DNA of 64,000 nucleotides, from contig BDDD01001949.1 in NCBI GenBank assembly GCA_001972305.1, positions 9,638 through 73,637 of the forward strand, in the 5' to 3' direction. The notes under the pieces were generated by a model. That model did no database searches, was not told the origin of the DNA, and worked only from the letters and a program-made list of their open reading frames with translations. This stretch comes from Cephalotus follicularis (lineage: Eukaryota; Streptophyta; Magnoliopsida; Oxalidales; Cephalotaceae). Position 1 is the stretch's first letter; every line of letters starts with the position of its first letter. The position numbers and the translations under genes are program-made. Shown here one piece after another: positions 11,492 through 23,519 of this stretch.

Positions 11492-14400
11492 CTAGAATAA
11501 ATGGGGATAACGTTCCCGCATCTCATCTTCACATTCCCACGTTCCTTCATTAGGATGATGGAACTGCCATTGAAGCTTCACCATAGGTATGGATCAGTTC
11601 CTCAACAATTGAGTCTTCCAATCCAGAATCCTCACCAATAACTCTTCACATGAAAGATCATCTTGCACCGAAACCAAGTCATAATCCAAGATGTCCGATG
11701 GATCTTGGACATAACCTCGCAACATAGAAACATGAAAAATATCATGTACATTCGACAATGCAGGAGGCAAAGCGAGTTTGTATGCCACCTCCCCAACTCT
11801 CTCGAGAATCTGAAAAGGACCAATGTAGCGTGGAGCTAATTTTCCCTTTTTCCCAAATCTTTGAACATCTTTCCAAGGAGAAACCTTAAGAAATACGTGA
11901 TCTTCGACATCAAAAGTTAAAGGTCTCCTTTTCACACTATCGACATAACTCTGTTGTCGAGTTTGTGCTTCAAGCAATCTTTCTTTTATCACTTTGACTT
12001 TCTCCAAAGTTTCCTCCACAAGATCCGATCCAAGTAACGGTTGCTCTCCGACATCATCACAATAGATGGGTGATCTACATTTTCGTCCGTAAAGAGCTTT
12101 ATACGGAGCCATGCCAATGCTCGAATGATAGTTATTATTGTATGAAAACTCCATCAAGGGAATATGATCCTCCCAAGTACCAGTAAAATCGATCACACAA
12201 GCTCGGAGCATATCTTCCAAAGTCTGGATAGTACGCTTGGACTGTCCGTCTGTCTGGGGGTGAAAAGTTGTGATGAAATTCAATTTTGTTTCAAAAGCTG
12301 TCTGGAATCTCTTCCAGAACTTTGAAGTAAAGATCGAATCTCAATCACACACAATACTCACAGGAACACCATGCAACCTCAATATTTCCTTTATATACAA
12401 TCGAGCCAACTTGCTCTCTGAATCAGTAACGTGTGTATGCAAAAAGTGAGTGGACTTCATGAGTTTATAAACGATAACCCACACTGCATTATGACGATGC
12501 TTAGTTAATGAAAACCTGAAACAAAATCCATAGTCATGTGTTTCCATTTCCATTCCGCTACGGGCAATGACTGCAATAACGCTGCCGGCCTTTGATGTTC
12601 GGCTTTGACCCTCTAACAATTCAAGCACCTAGCGATATACTCAGTAATATCACGCTTCATGTCGGGCCACCAATAATTCTGCTTCATATCCTGGTACATT
12701 TTGTACTACGAGGATGAATACTGTACTGAGATTTATGAGCGTCATAAAGTAGCTCACTTTTCAATCCATCAACATTCGGAAGACAAACCCGTCATTGAAA
12801 TCTCAGTATACCATTAGAATGGATCTGAAAATCAGGTCTCAATCCCACATCTCCTCGAATTTTCTGCAATTTAGGATCATACATCTCAACATTCTTAATC
12901 TGGTCAAGTAATGCTAGCTGTGCTTGAAGGTTAGCAATAAAAATCCTAGGTAATCGTACGAATGGAGTCCATTTTTGAAAATCTTCCAACAATCTCCATT
13001 GGGACACCATCGTACTAGCTATCATAGCTTTACGACTCAAAGCATCAGCAACAACATTCACTTTCTCAAGATGGTACTGGATACTAAAATCGTAGTCGTT
13101 GAAGAATTCAACCCACCTACACTGCCTCATATCAACTCATCTTGGCAGAACAGGTACTTCAGACTCTTATGATCAGTAAATATCTTAAACTGTGCTCCAT
13201 ATAGATAGTGTCTCCACATCTGAAGAGAAAAAACAATGGCAACCAATTTGAGATAATGCGTCGGGTAATTCTCTTCATAAGGTTTCAACTTCCTCGAAGC
13301 ATAAGCAATCACCCAACCACATTGCATCAACAGGCAACCCAAACCTATACCCCAAGTATCGCTATACACAGCAAAATCTTCATTACCATTGGTCAATGCC
13401 AAGATAGGAGTAGAAATCAACCAATCCTTCAATTCTTGGAAACTAGCCTCTCAGACTCCATCCCATATAAACAAAGTCTTCTTATGGGTCAGTTATTTCA
13501 ATGGCGTGGCAATTGTCAAAAAATTCTGGATAAATCTTTGATAATAATCCGCCAAGCCAAGAAAACTATGTACCTCGGTGACATTCTTCGGTTGTGGCCA
13601 ATCTTGGGCAACATCAGTCTTCGACGGATCCACCGCCAAACCTTCTCCCGAAACTATGTGACTAAGGAATATCACATGATCAAGCCAAAACTCACACAAA
13701 CTGAATTTGGCATACAAGCACCGTTCTCTAAGAATTCGCAAAGCTACTCTAAGATGGTATGCATGTTCCTCCTCATTCTTTGAGTATATCAAAATATCGT
13801 CAATGAACACGACAACAAACTGGTCCATATACTGTTGGAACACGTTGTTCATCAAAGAAATGAACATTGTCGATGTATTGGTGACACCAAACGGCATCAC
13901 TAGAAACTCATAGTGACCATACCGAGTTCGAAAAGTAGTATTTTCGATATCTCCTTCCTGTACTCTCAACTGATGGTAACCCGATCTCAAGTCGAGTTTA
14001 GAAAATACTCTTGATCCTTGTAACTAATCGAACAATTCATTAATGTATGGAAGAGGATACTTCTTCTTGATTATCGCTTTATTCAGCATCCGATAATCAA
14101 TACAAAGTCTCATCGACCCATCTTGCTTCTTTACAAACAATACTTGTGCACCCCACGAGGAAACACTAGGTCGAACGAAGGCTTTGTCAATCAAGTCTTG
14201 TAACTGAATCTTCAATTTTCTCAACTCTGCAGGAGCCATTCTGTATGGTGCCTTAGAAATAGGAGTTGTACCAGGTACTAGATCAATGAAAAACTCCATA
14301 TTTCTCCTTGGTGGCAACGATACTAAATCTGCAGGAAACACATCAGGAAATTCGTTCACAATAGGAATCTCCTCAAGGCTCAATCCCATCTCCTTCCTAC

Positions 14401-15241
14401 TGTCAATCACATAAACCAGATATCATTCACATCCTTTCCCAAGATACCTCACTGCACGAGTGAAGGATATAATTGGTGTTGAAAATCCTTAATCTCTCAT
14501 AAACTGGAAAGCTGTACCATCGAGCAGACAAAATTTCACTATCTTGCTGTAGCAGTCCATACAAGCACGATGAGCTGACAGCCAATCCATACCCAAGATG
14601 ACATCAAAGTCTCTAATGAGCAATACAATAAGATATGCATACAATGGAATACCCGCCATAGAAATCTCGCAATGCTTATACACAAAATCCGTACAAATGG
14701 AATCTCCAGCCAGTGCATTCACATCCATAACATAAGGCATGTAATCAGGGGTTACATCCAAACAAGATGCAGATCGAGAAGCAATAAATGAATGTGATGC
14801 TCTTGGATCCAACAATACTTAAGCAGAAAAGCCATATATATACGATGTACATCCGATAACAGAAGTAGACTTTAGAACTTCTGTCTGAGTAAGGGGAAAA
14901 AACTCTACCTTTCATGATGCTTTTGCCAGTATCCCTCCGCTGAGAAGGTTCAGCTACAGCACCGCCACTACCAGTAGGTCCAGTGGGCACTGTCTTTTGA
15001 CTCCTCAGACAATCGGTTGTTATGTGGCCGGATGCTCCACACCTCATACAAAATCCATTCTTTGCCTAACAATCCCTCTGCTGATGGCTTATACGACCAC
15101 AATTAAAACAAACTTCAGGTTTTGCATTACATCGCTGGCTAGGAGTACCCTGAGTGGCAGTCTACTGAGATCTATTGTTTGATGACTTGGCTAGAGAACC
15201 ACTACCCTGCCACTTCGATGAAGCTGGTCTAGATTGTGTGG
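11492..15241 (-). pseudogene. Chromovirus B pol remnant
   Basis: Minus-strand remains of protease, reverse transcriptase, RNase H, integrase and chromodomain. From N to C: a knuckle (CGASGHITTDC) near 15040; a protease remnant in 14815-14489 whose active-site motif reads DPRAS; reverse transcriptase in 14410-13493, with [11 protein letters not shown] near 13800; RNase H in 13432-12792 ([11 protein letters not shown]); integrase in 12628-11594, including HPQTDGQS and a GPF-type module; and the last chromodomain codons ending at a TAG at 11492-11494. At least six frame breaks or stops separate these pieces. Gag lies at 25448-24665, on the other side of inserted element A. It cannot encode a working polyprotein. 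Confidence 0.9.
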
Positions 15242-15393
15242 AGGCCTGTAACACCCAGGATTTTTGTTAAGGTGTAATGTTGTTTTACAATGTAATTTAC
15301 GCTTTGAATTAATGAGAATTGTGACATTTCCCTTTTTGTAATGTTAAACATGGGCAAAAGTTGAAGTGTGGAAGTGCTGGTGCAGGGCGGGCA

Positions 15394-15524
15394 GCCGACT
15401 GCCCATGCGGGGCAGTCGACTGGACCCTGTGGGAAGGAACCAGCTGCCTGTTGCAAGAGACAGCCGGCCGGATAGTGTCGGCAGGGACAGCCGACTGCCA
15501 GGTCTAGGCAGTCAACTGTCGACA
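15394..15524. repeat. GTCGAC/GCCGAC box array, A 5' LTR U3
   Basis: Boxes of the CAGTCGACTG type, with cores at 15394, 15415, 15443, 15463, 15490 and 15511. Gaps are 21, 28, 20, 27 and 21 bp. Several cores are GCCGAC. The 3' LTR counterpart is 22497-22622. Confidence 0.9.
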
Positions 15525-15628
15525 GGTCTGGCAGCATAACGTGCGTGCCAGACTGTTGGTAGCAAAAGGGGGAGTGTTTTGTTTTAATGTGGCCAGAGAG
15601 AGGAGAAGAGAGAGAGGGCTGTGTTCTC

Positions 15629-15636
15629 CATAAAAA
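15629..15636 (+). promoter_or_regulatory. TATA-like box, A 5' LTR
   Basis: CATAAAAA follows a purine-rich stretch. The same octamer occurs at the equivalent place in LTR H (minus strand, 62280-62287). Confidence 0.5.
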
Positions 15637-16069
15637 CACGTTTTCTCTCCTTCAATCTTCACCATTTTCGCAGAAAAGAGAAGAGAGTTCGAAGAGTGTG
15701 AAGGAGAAGGGAGAGGAAGTGAGTGTGTGTGATCCAAGAGCCTTATGTGGGCTGTGTTTTTGGGAAGCTTGGACCACTGACTGGACAGTCAGGATCTGTT
15801 GGAGTTTCTAGACGAATCCAGAGGCTTGGAAACTTGGATTGGAACTTAAAGAGGTGGATTGCAATTCCTAACTTGGAATTCTAAGGTAGGGGTATTTTAT
15901 AATTGTGATTTATGTTCAATCATAAAGAATATCCATGGGTGAAATGCATGTAATGGATTGTAATGTGAGCCTGAATGAGTGTTATGGTTGATGGATGCTT
16001 CGTTTTAGTGGATTAGGGTGAGAATTGCATGTTACTTTTCCGCTGTTTTTGCCTACTGGTATAAATCCA

Positions 16070-16416
16070 ATCGACTGCCAAGGCGGGCAGCTGACTGGAG
16101 AGCTTGAATAGTCGGCTGTTTAGTGCTAACAGACGATTGCTCAATGGGGAACAGCCGATTGGATGTAAGAACCAGTCGACTGTTCATACGGTTGATAGAA
16201 TACATCTGCAAAAGGTTGTGTAGTCGACTTCCACGGGAGGACAGCCGACTGGATGAGGAAGGCAGTCGACTACCAACAGAGGGCAGCCGACTGGATGAGA
16301 AAGACAACCGACTATTAAGAGGAGACAGCCGACTGTTAGAGGAGGTAGCCGACTGCCAGGGCTAGGACAGCCAGCTACCAAAGGAAAACAGCCGACTGCC
16401 ACGAGAGACAGCCGAC
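16070..16416. repeat. 21-bp phased GTCGAC box array, A 5' LTR
   Basis: Sixteen box cores at 16070, 16090, 16111, 16132, 16154, 16175, 16223, 16244, 16265, 16286, 16307, 16328, 16348, 16370, 16391 and 16411. Apart from one 48-bp gap, every spacing is 20-22 bp. The core (GTCGAC, GCCGAC or a one- or two-base variant) is conserved, while the 10-15 bases between boxes vary. The 3' LTR counterpart is 23173-23519. Confidence 0.95.
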
Positions 16417-17564
16417 TTTTAGGGACTGACTTTGCATCCTGAGCATGATTGTGCATTGTGTATTGCCATGAATTGAATTGTTACTGATAGTGAAATGTTT
16501 TAACGGTTTAGAAGTGTATACATGATTCCTATAAATCGTTATATTATGCGAAAATGTATGTTTTAAATAAATATATATTTTTGGAAGATTGTGAAAAGTG
16601 GCTTCCAAAAGATTGTGAAATGTTCAAAGAGTTGTGCATCGTGAAAATGGGGTTGTTTTCAAGTACTTTTAAACTGCTTGGAAAACAAATTGTGAACATC
16701 GTGAAAATGTGAATTGTTTTCAAGTATTTTTAACCTATAACTACTTGGAAAACAAATTGTGTATTGAATTGATTGCTGATTGTGTTTGCGCCGTACTAGT
16801 TGCGTGGCGGAGGTGCCAGCGATGGCTCGTGGCAGGGTCGAACCCAGAGGCCAGGAGATGGCTGGGTGACTCACTGTACCCTGACCTGCTCGTGCATCCA
16901 GGAGTTGGGAGCCGATGTCGGGATGTACGATGTCGGGGCCAGGAGATGGCGACGCTCTTCGTACCATTGTGAATTGATTGGTCCTTTGGACATGATTGTG
17001 GATCATGATATTGTAGCCATTTGGTATATATATATATATGTACGTATATATATATGTATATATATGCATGGAGATATAGTATGTATGCATCATAATGCAT
17101 TCATTTCATGGTATTGTTTAGTACTGACCTTAAATTACACTTATAATTTAGCCGAGTGAGGACAAAGACTAACCCCTACTATTACAGATTGATGCTGTGA
17201 CAGGGATGACACCTGAGCATGACTGTACTCAAGGGAAATGGAGATTTATTTATTTAAATATATGCGGGACAGTGTATTGAGACATGTTTTAAATTTGGAT
17301 TACTGTACCAATGTTTTGATGATGTGAACCGATTATGGTCACGCTCCGTTTGTGGGTAGTTGACAATGACTTAATATAGTTAGATATTGGAATCATGTGG
17401 TATGGGACGCATGATTCGGTTTACTTTCAGTTTATATTTAAATGCTTCCGCAAGATAATAATGGTATTTAAAGTTTTAAATTTTACCATATTTGAATATG
17501 CTGAACGTTTATGTTAACATACCATGACTTATATGTTGTCTATGGGAGCGGGGTGTGACAACAG

Positions 17565-17576
17565 TGGTATCAGAGC
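17565..17576 (+). other. Primer binding site, tRNA-Met type (A)
   Basis: TGGTATCAGAGC, complementary to the 3' end of initiator tRNA-Met, four bases after the LTR end. Confidence 0.95.
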
Positions 17577-17700
17577 ATATATCCATTTATATGCTTAGCT
17601 AGGATGATATCCTTGGCAATTAAATGAGTTGTTCCTATATGAAAAGGGTTCTCGATAAAGATCGTTCCTAATGATAAATGTTGTTTTTATAGGAACAAAA

Positions 17701-20700
17701 ATGGACGGTCGGAGGAGACACGGAAGGCGTAGAGCTATGGATGAGGATGTTCCTGAGGAGGTGAATCTTGGGGGAGATCCAATGAATAATGCCCCGGAGG
17801 CGGCACCAAATGTGGGAGATCCCATGGATCGCATCGCTGACTACATCCAGCAGCAGATAGCTGCTAATCAGCAACAGATGGCTGCTAATGTGGCAAATAT
17901 GGAGGAGATGCGGAGATTGTATGCTCAAGTTCAGCCTCAGCAGATGGCTCCTGCTCAGGGTATACATGATGATGGTAACCGGTTTGTAAGCAACCTTGAA
18001 AGGTTCATGAGACAGAATCCTCCCAGTTTCAAAGGGGAGCTTGACGCCACTATTGCTGAGAGGTGGCTACAGGATCTGGAGAAGATCTTTGAGGTTATGG
18101 AGTGCACTGACAGACAGAAACTGAGGTTTGCTGTGTACAGATTGTGGGGTGAGGCCACTCACTGGTGGGAGATGGTCAAAGCCAAATGGGAGGCCACTGG
18201 AGTTGCTAGTACTTGGGAGGGGTTTCAGGAGGAGTTCCTGGCGACCTATGTACCCCCGATAGAGCGGGAAAGGAGAGAGACGGAGCTCCTGGAGTTACGT
18301 CAGGGTGACATGACTGTGGCCGAGTATCAGGCCAAATTTGTGGAGCTAGCTAGGCATTCAGCCTATCTTGTGGCAGATGAGGAGAAGAAGATCCGGAGGT
18401 TTCTGAGGGGTTTACGACCGGATCTTCGGTCTCGGATTAGAGCTATGGAGCTGGGTACCTTTGTGGAAGTCTCCCAGAAGGCGAGGCTACTGGAGAGTAT
18501 ATCAAATGAAGATCGGGCCGAGAGAGCCCGAGCACAGCAAGCTAAACAGGCATCTACTCAGTCTAGGCCAACGTCATCCAAATGGCAGGGTAGCGGTTCT
18601 CCTTCAAAGTCGCCAAAACATAGATCTCAGCAGACAGCTTCACAGGGTGCTCCTAGTCAAGGGAGTGATGCAAGGTCTAGAGCTTGTTATCATTGTGGTC
18701 GCGTGGGTCACCAGTTGAAGGATTGTTGGGCGAAGAAAGGGTTGTGCTTGAGGTATGGTACAGTGGGCCATTCAGTGAAGGATTGCCCGAGGAGTCAGAT
18801 GACACCACCTACTGGGCCAGCAAGTGGTAGCAGTTCGGCACCTGGACCATCACAGCGGAGAGATACCGGAAAAGGTATCGTGAAAGGTAGAGTTTTCATT
18901 CTCACTCAGTCAGAGGTTCCAGAGTCTACTTCTGTTGTGGGAGGTACTATATATGTTTACGGCTTTTCTGCTAGGGTGTTGATGGACACGGGAGCATCGC
19001 ATTCTTTTGTTGCTTCCCATTTTGCATCATGTTTAAATGTGTTTCCTGATGACATGCCTTATGTTCTTGATGTGAGTACACCCACTGGAGGTTCCATTTG
19101 TACAGATTCGGTGTATAGAGATTGCGAGATTTGTATGGCAGTTGTTACGATGCATGCAGATTTGATTGTGTTGCCCATACATGATTTTGATGTCATCTTG
19201 GGTATGGACTGGTTATCAGCTTACCGTGCGTGCATGGACTATTATAACAAGACTGTGGATTTTTGTTTACTGTATGGAACTACTGTACAGTTCAAGGGAG
19301 ACAAAGGGTTCGCGACGCCGATTATATCTTTCATTCGGGCATCGAGGTACCTGGAGAAAGGATGTGAAGGGTTTCTAGCGCACGTGGTTGACAAGAGGAA
19401 GGAAAAAGGTAAAAGCCTGGAGGGGTTTCCGGTTGTGAATGCATTTCCAGATGTGTTTCCTGCAGACTTGGTGTCTTTGCCACCGAGGAGGAGCATGGAA
19501 TTTGTGATTGACCTAGTACCAGGTACAGCTCCTATATCTAAGGCGCCCCACCGGATGGCTCCTGCAGAGTTGAGAGAGTTGAAGTTGCAGCTGCAAGACC
19601 TGATTGATAAGGGTTTTGTAAGGCCCAGTGTTTCTCCATGGGGCGCGCCAGTGTTGCTTGTGAAAAAGAAAGATGGGTCGATGAGGCTTTGCATCGATTA
19701 CAGAATGTTGAATAAGGCTACTATCAAGAATAAGTATGCTCTTCCACATATCGAAGATTTTTTTGACCAGCTACAAGGGTCAAGGGTGTTTTCTAAACTC
19801 GATCTAAAGTCGGGTTATCACCAGCTGAGAGTGAAGGAAGGAGATATTGAGAAGACTGCCTTCCGGACTAGGTATGGTCATTATGAGTTTTTGTTAATGC
19901 CGTTTGGTGTCACCAATGCACCGGTAGCGTTTATGTCGCTGATGAACGATGTGTTCAGACCGTACTTGGATCAGTTTGTAGTAGTGTTCATTGATGACAT
20001 ACTGGTGTACTCCAGGGATGAGGAGGAACACGCCTATCATCTGAGATTAGTTTTGCAAATTCTCAGAGAGCATCGGTTGTATGCCAAGTTTGGCAAGTGC
20101 GAGTTTTGGCTCATTCATGTGATTTTTCTGGGTCACATAGTATCTGGAGAGGGTTTGGCGGTGGATCCGTCGAAGACAGAAGTGGTGCGAGATTGGCCTC
20201 AACCAAGGAATGTGACTGAGGTATGCAGCTTTCTTGGTTTGGCGGGTTATTACCGGAGGTTCATTCAGAACTTCTCGAGAATAGCCACACCGTTGACGAA
20301 GCTTACTCAAAAGAAAACTTTGTTTATCTAGATGATGAATGTGAAGCCAGTTTCTGTGATCTAAAGGATCGGTTGGTTTCTGCTCCTGTTTTGGCATTAC
20401 CTGAGGGTAACGAGGGCTTCGCAGTTTATAGTGATGCTTCGGGTAAGGGATTGGGTTACATGTTGATGCAACGAGGCAGAGTGATCGCTTATGCTTCACG
20501 GAAGCTAAAGCCGTATGAGGAGAACTACCCGACGCATGATCTTGAATTGGCCGCAATTATTTTTGCTCTTCAGAAATGGAGACATTACTTATATGGGGCA
20601 CAGTTTGAGATTTTCACTGACCACAAGAGTTTGAAGTATCTTTTCTGTCAGGATACACTAAACATGAGACAACGGCGATGGGTTGAGTTCTTTAATGATT

Positions 20701-22304
20701 ATGACTGTAATATTCAGTACCATCCTGGGAAAGAAAATGTGGTTGCAGATGCTTTGAGCCGTAAGGCTATGGTTGCTAACACGATGATATCTCAGTGGAA
20801 GATGTTAGAGGACTTCCAGGAGTGGTCTCCGTTTAATCAGTCACCAGGGATCTTTGTGGCCGATATGCGAGTGTAGCCTGCATTACTGGATCACATCAGG
20901 GATGCACAACCACATGATACGGAGTTACAACGAATTCGGGAGAACCTGGACTCAGAATCCGAGTTTTGAGTGCATGCTGATGGTATTCTGAGATATCGGG
21001 GACGTGTGTGTCTTTCGAATGAACCAGGGTTGAAGAGTGAGTTGCTTCGCGGGGCTCATAAATCTTCGTACATTATTCATCCTGGTAGCACTAAAATGTA
21101 TCAAGATATGAAGAAGACTTACTGGTGGCCTGGCATGAAACGAGAGATCGCCGAGTATGTGGCGAAGTGTTATACTTGTCAAACAGTTAAAGCCGAACAT
21201 CAGAGGCCAGCGGGTTTGTTGCAGCCTTTACCAATTCCGGAATGGAAATTGGAGCATGTGACGATGGATTTTGTTTCGGGTTTTCCTCTAACTCAGAACC
21301 GTCACAATGCGGTATGGGTCATTGTGGATCGGCTTACTAAATCGGCACACTTTCTGCCTACGCATGTCACAGATTCTGCGAGCAAGTTAGCTCAGTTATA
21401 CATCAAGGAGATCGTGAGGTTGCACGGTGTCCCTGTGAGTATAGTTTGTGACAGAGATTCGATCTTCACTTCCAACTTTTGGAAGAGATTTCAGTAAGCT
21501 TTTGGGACGAAGCTGAACCTTAGCACAGCTTTCCACCCACAGACAGATGGCCAGTCAGAGTGTACTATCCAGACCTTGGAAGATATGCCCCGAGCTTGTA
21601 TTATCGACTTTGCTGGTACTTGGGAGGACCACATTCCTCTGATAGAGTTTTCTTATAACAAAAGCTATCACGCTAGTATCGGTGTGGCTCCGTATGAGGC
21701 TTTATACGGAAGGAAGTGTAGATCACCCATCTGTTGGGATGAGGTTGGTGAGCGACCTTTGCTTGGGTCGGATCTGGTGGAGGAGACTTCTGAGAAGATT
21801 AGGTTCATCAGGGAGAAACTGCTTGCTGCTCAAAGCAGGCAGAAGAGCTATGTGGACAACGTCAAGAGGAGGCCTCTGACCTTCGACGTTGGTGATCATG
21901 TGTTTCTAAAGGTTTCTCCATGGAAAGGCGTGCAGAGATTTGGGAAGAAGGGCAAGTTAGCTCCGCGCTACATTGGTCCTTTCGAGATCTTGGAGAGAGT
22001 TGGGGAGGTGGCTTACCAGCTTGCTTTGCCTCCGGCACTGTCAAATGTGCACGATGTCTTCCATGTGTCTATGTTGAGAAGGTATATTCGGGACCCGTCA
22101 CATGTCTTGAACTATGATTCGGTTCCCGTACGAGATGACCTTTCTTGCGAGGAGTTACCGGTGCAGATTCTGGATTGGAAGACACAGGTATTGAGGAACC
22201 GAATCATTCCTAATGTGAAGGTTCAGTGGTAGTTCCATCGACTCGATGAGGCGACTAGGGAACGCGAGGAGGATATTAGAGAGCGTTACCCTCTTTCGTT
22301 TTAG
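17701..22304 (+). pseudogene. Chromovirus A gag-pol, disabled
   Basis: One gag-pol frame starting at ATG 17701 ([11 protein letters not shown]). The retrotransposon Gag domain spans about residues 92-250. A CCHC knuckle ([14 protein letters not shown]) begins near residue 329; the second knuckle has lost a cysteine (CLRYGTVGH). The protease motif [10 protein letters not shown] is near residue 427. Reverse transcriptase follows, with [12 protein letters not shown] near 19980-20012. A one-base shift close to 20325-20335 moves the frame. RNase H ([11 protein letters not shown]) and integrase follow: HHCC finger, [16 protein letters not shown] and HPQTDGQSE. The C-terminal chromodomain (VKVQW to ERYP) ends at TAG 22302-22304. 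Further stops are TAG 20874, TGA 20967, TAA 21495 and TAG 22230. Domains are otherwise complete, so decay is moderate. Del/Tekay assignment follows from domain order, the chromodomain and the tRNA-Met primer site. Confidence 0.93.
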
Positions 22305-22335
22305 TACTGTTTTAATTTCGAGGATGAAATTCCTT

Positions 22336-22349
22336 GAAGGAGGGGTGGA
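22336..22349 (+). other. Polypurine tract of chromovirus A
   Basis: GAAGGAGGGGTGGA immediately before the 3' LTR; second-strand priming site. Confidence 0.9.
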
Positions 22350-22496
22350 TGTAATGCCCGGGATTTTCGTTAAGGTGTAATGTTGTTTTACAATTTAATT
22401 TACGCTTTGAATTAATGAGAATTGTGACCTTTCCCTTTTTGTAATGTTAAACTTGGGAAAAAGTTGAAGTGTGGAAGTGCTGGTGCAGGGCGGGCA

Positions 22497-22622
22497 GCTG
22501 ACTGCCCATGTGGGGCAGTCGACTGGACCCTATGGGAAGGAACCAGCTGCCTGTTGCGAGAGACAGCCAGCTGGATAGTGTCGGCAGGGACAACCGACTG
22601 CCAGGTCTAGGCAGTCGACTGT
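22497..22622. repeat. GTCGAC box array, A 3' LTR U3
   Basis: Counterpart of 15394-15524, with the same spacing and small differences in individual boxes (for example GCTGAC at 22497 where the 5' LTR has GCCGAC). Confidence 0.88.
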
Positions 22623-23172
22623 TGAAAGGTCTGGCAGCATAACGTGCATGCCAGATTGTTGGTAGGAAAAGGGGGAGTGTTTTGTTTTAAGGTGGCCAGA
22701 GAGAGGAGAAGAGAGAGAGGGCTGTGTTCTCCATAAAAACGCATTTTCTCTCCTTCAATCTTCACCATTTTCGCATAAAGGAGAAGAGAGTTCAAAGAGT
22801 GTGAAGGAGAAGGGAGAGGAAGTGAGTGTGTGTGATCCAAGATCCTTGTGTGGGATGTGTTTTTGGGAAGCTTGGACCACTGACCGGAGAGTCCAGATCT
22901 GTTGGAGTTGCTGGACGAATTCAGAGGCTTGGAAACTTGGATTGGAACTTAAAGAGGTGGATTGAAATTCCTAACTTGGAATTCTAAGGTAGGGGTATTT
23001 TATAATTGTGATTTACGTTCAATCATAAAGAATATCCATGGGTGAAATGCATGTAATGGATTGTAATGTGAGCCTGAATGAGTGTTATGGTTGATGGATG
23101 CTTCATTTTAGTGGATTAGGGTGAGAATTGCATGTTACTTTTCCGCTGTTTTTGCCTACTGGTATAAATCCA

Positions 23173-23519
23173 GTCGACTGCCAAGGCGGGCAGCCGACTG
23201 GAGAGCTTGAATAGCCGGCTGTTTAGTGCTACCAGCCGACTGCTCAATGGGGAACAGCCGACTGGACGTAAGAACCAGTCGACTGTTCATACGTTTGATA
23301 GAATACATCTGCAGAAGGTTGTGTAGTCTACTGCCACAGGAGGGCAGCCGACTGGATGAGGAAAGTAGTCGACTACCAACAGAGGGCAACCGACTGGATG
23401 AGAAAGACAGCCATCTATCAAGAGGAGACAGTCGACTATTAGAGGAGGCAGCCGACTGCCAGGGCTAGGACAGCCAGCTATCAAAGGAAAACAGCCGACT
23501 GCCACGAGAGACAGCCGAC
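23173..23519. repeat. 21-bp phased GTCGAC box array, A 3' LTR
   Basis: Counterpart of 16070-16416 with the same 21-bp register. Several boxes differ between the two LTRs, e.g. GCCGAC here at 23236-23241 against GACGAT there. Confidence 0.92.

Larger units (their letters stand above)
15247..17560 (+). mobile_element. Chromovirus A 5' LTR
   Basis: 2314 bp, starting TGTAACACCC and ending GGGTGTGACA. It contains a GTCGAC array in U3 (15394-15524), a TATA-like CATAAAAA (15629-15636), a conserved AAG|GTAGGGG block (15881-15892), a second, very regular array (16070-16416), the GCCAGGAGATGGC module (about 16850 and 16939), an AT-rich TATATATA tract near 17023-17065 and the block CTAACCCCTACTATTACAG (17169-17187). 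Confidence 0.94.

Noticed and set aside
16070..16416. Regular short repeats with variable linkers that look like a CRISPR array
   Set aside because: The setting is a plant LTR. The repeated core is only 6-10 bp, linkers are about 11-15 bp and partly similar, and there are no cas genes. Both LTRs of the element carry it.
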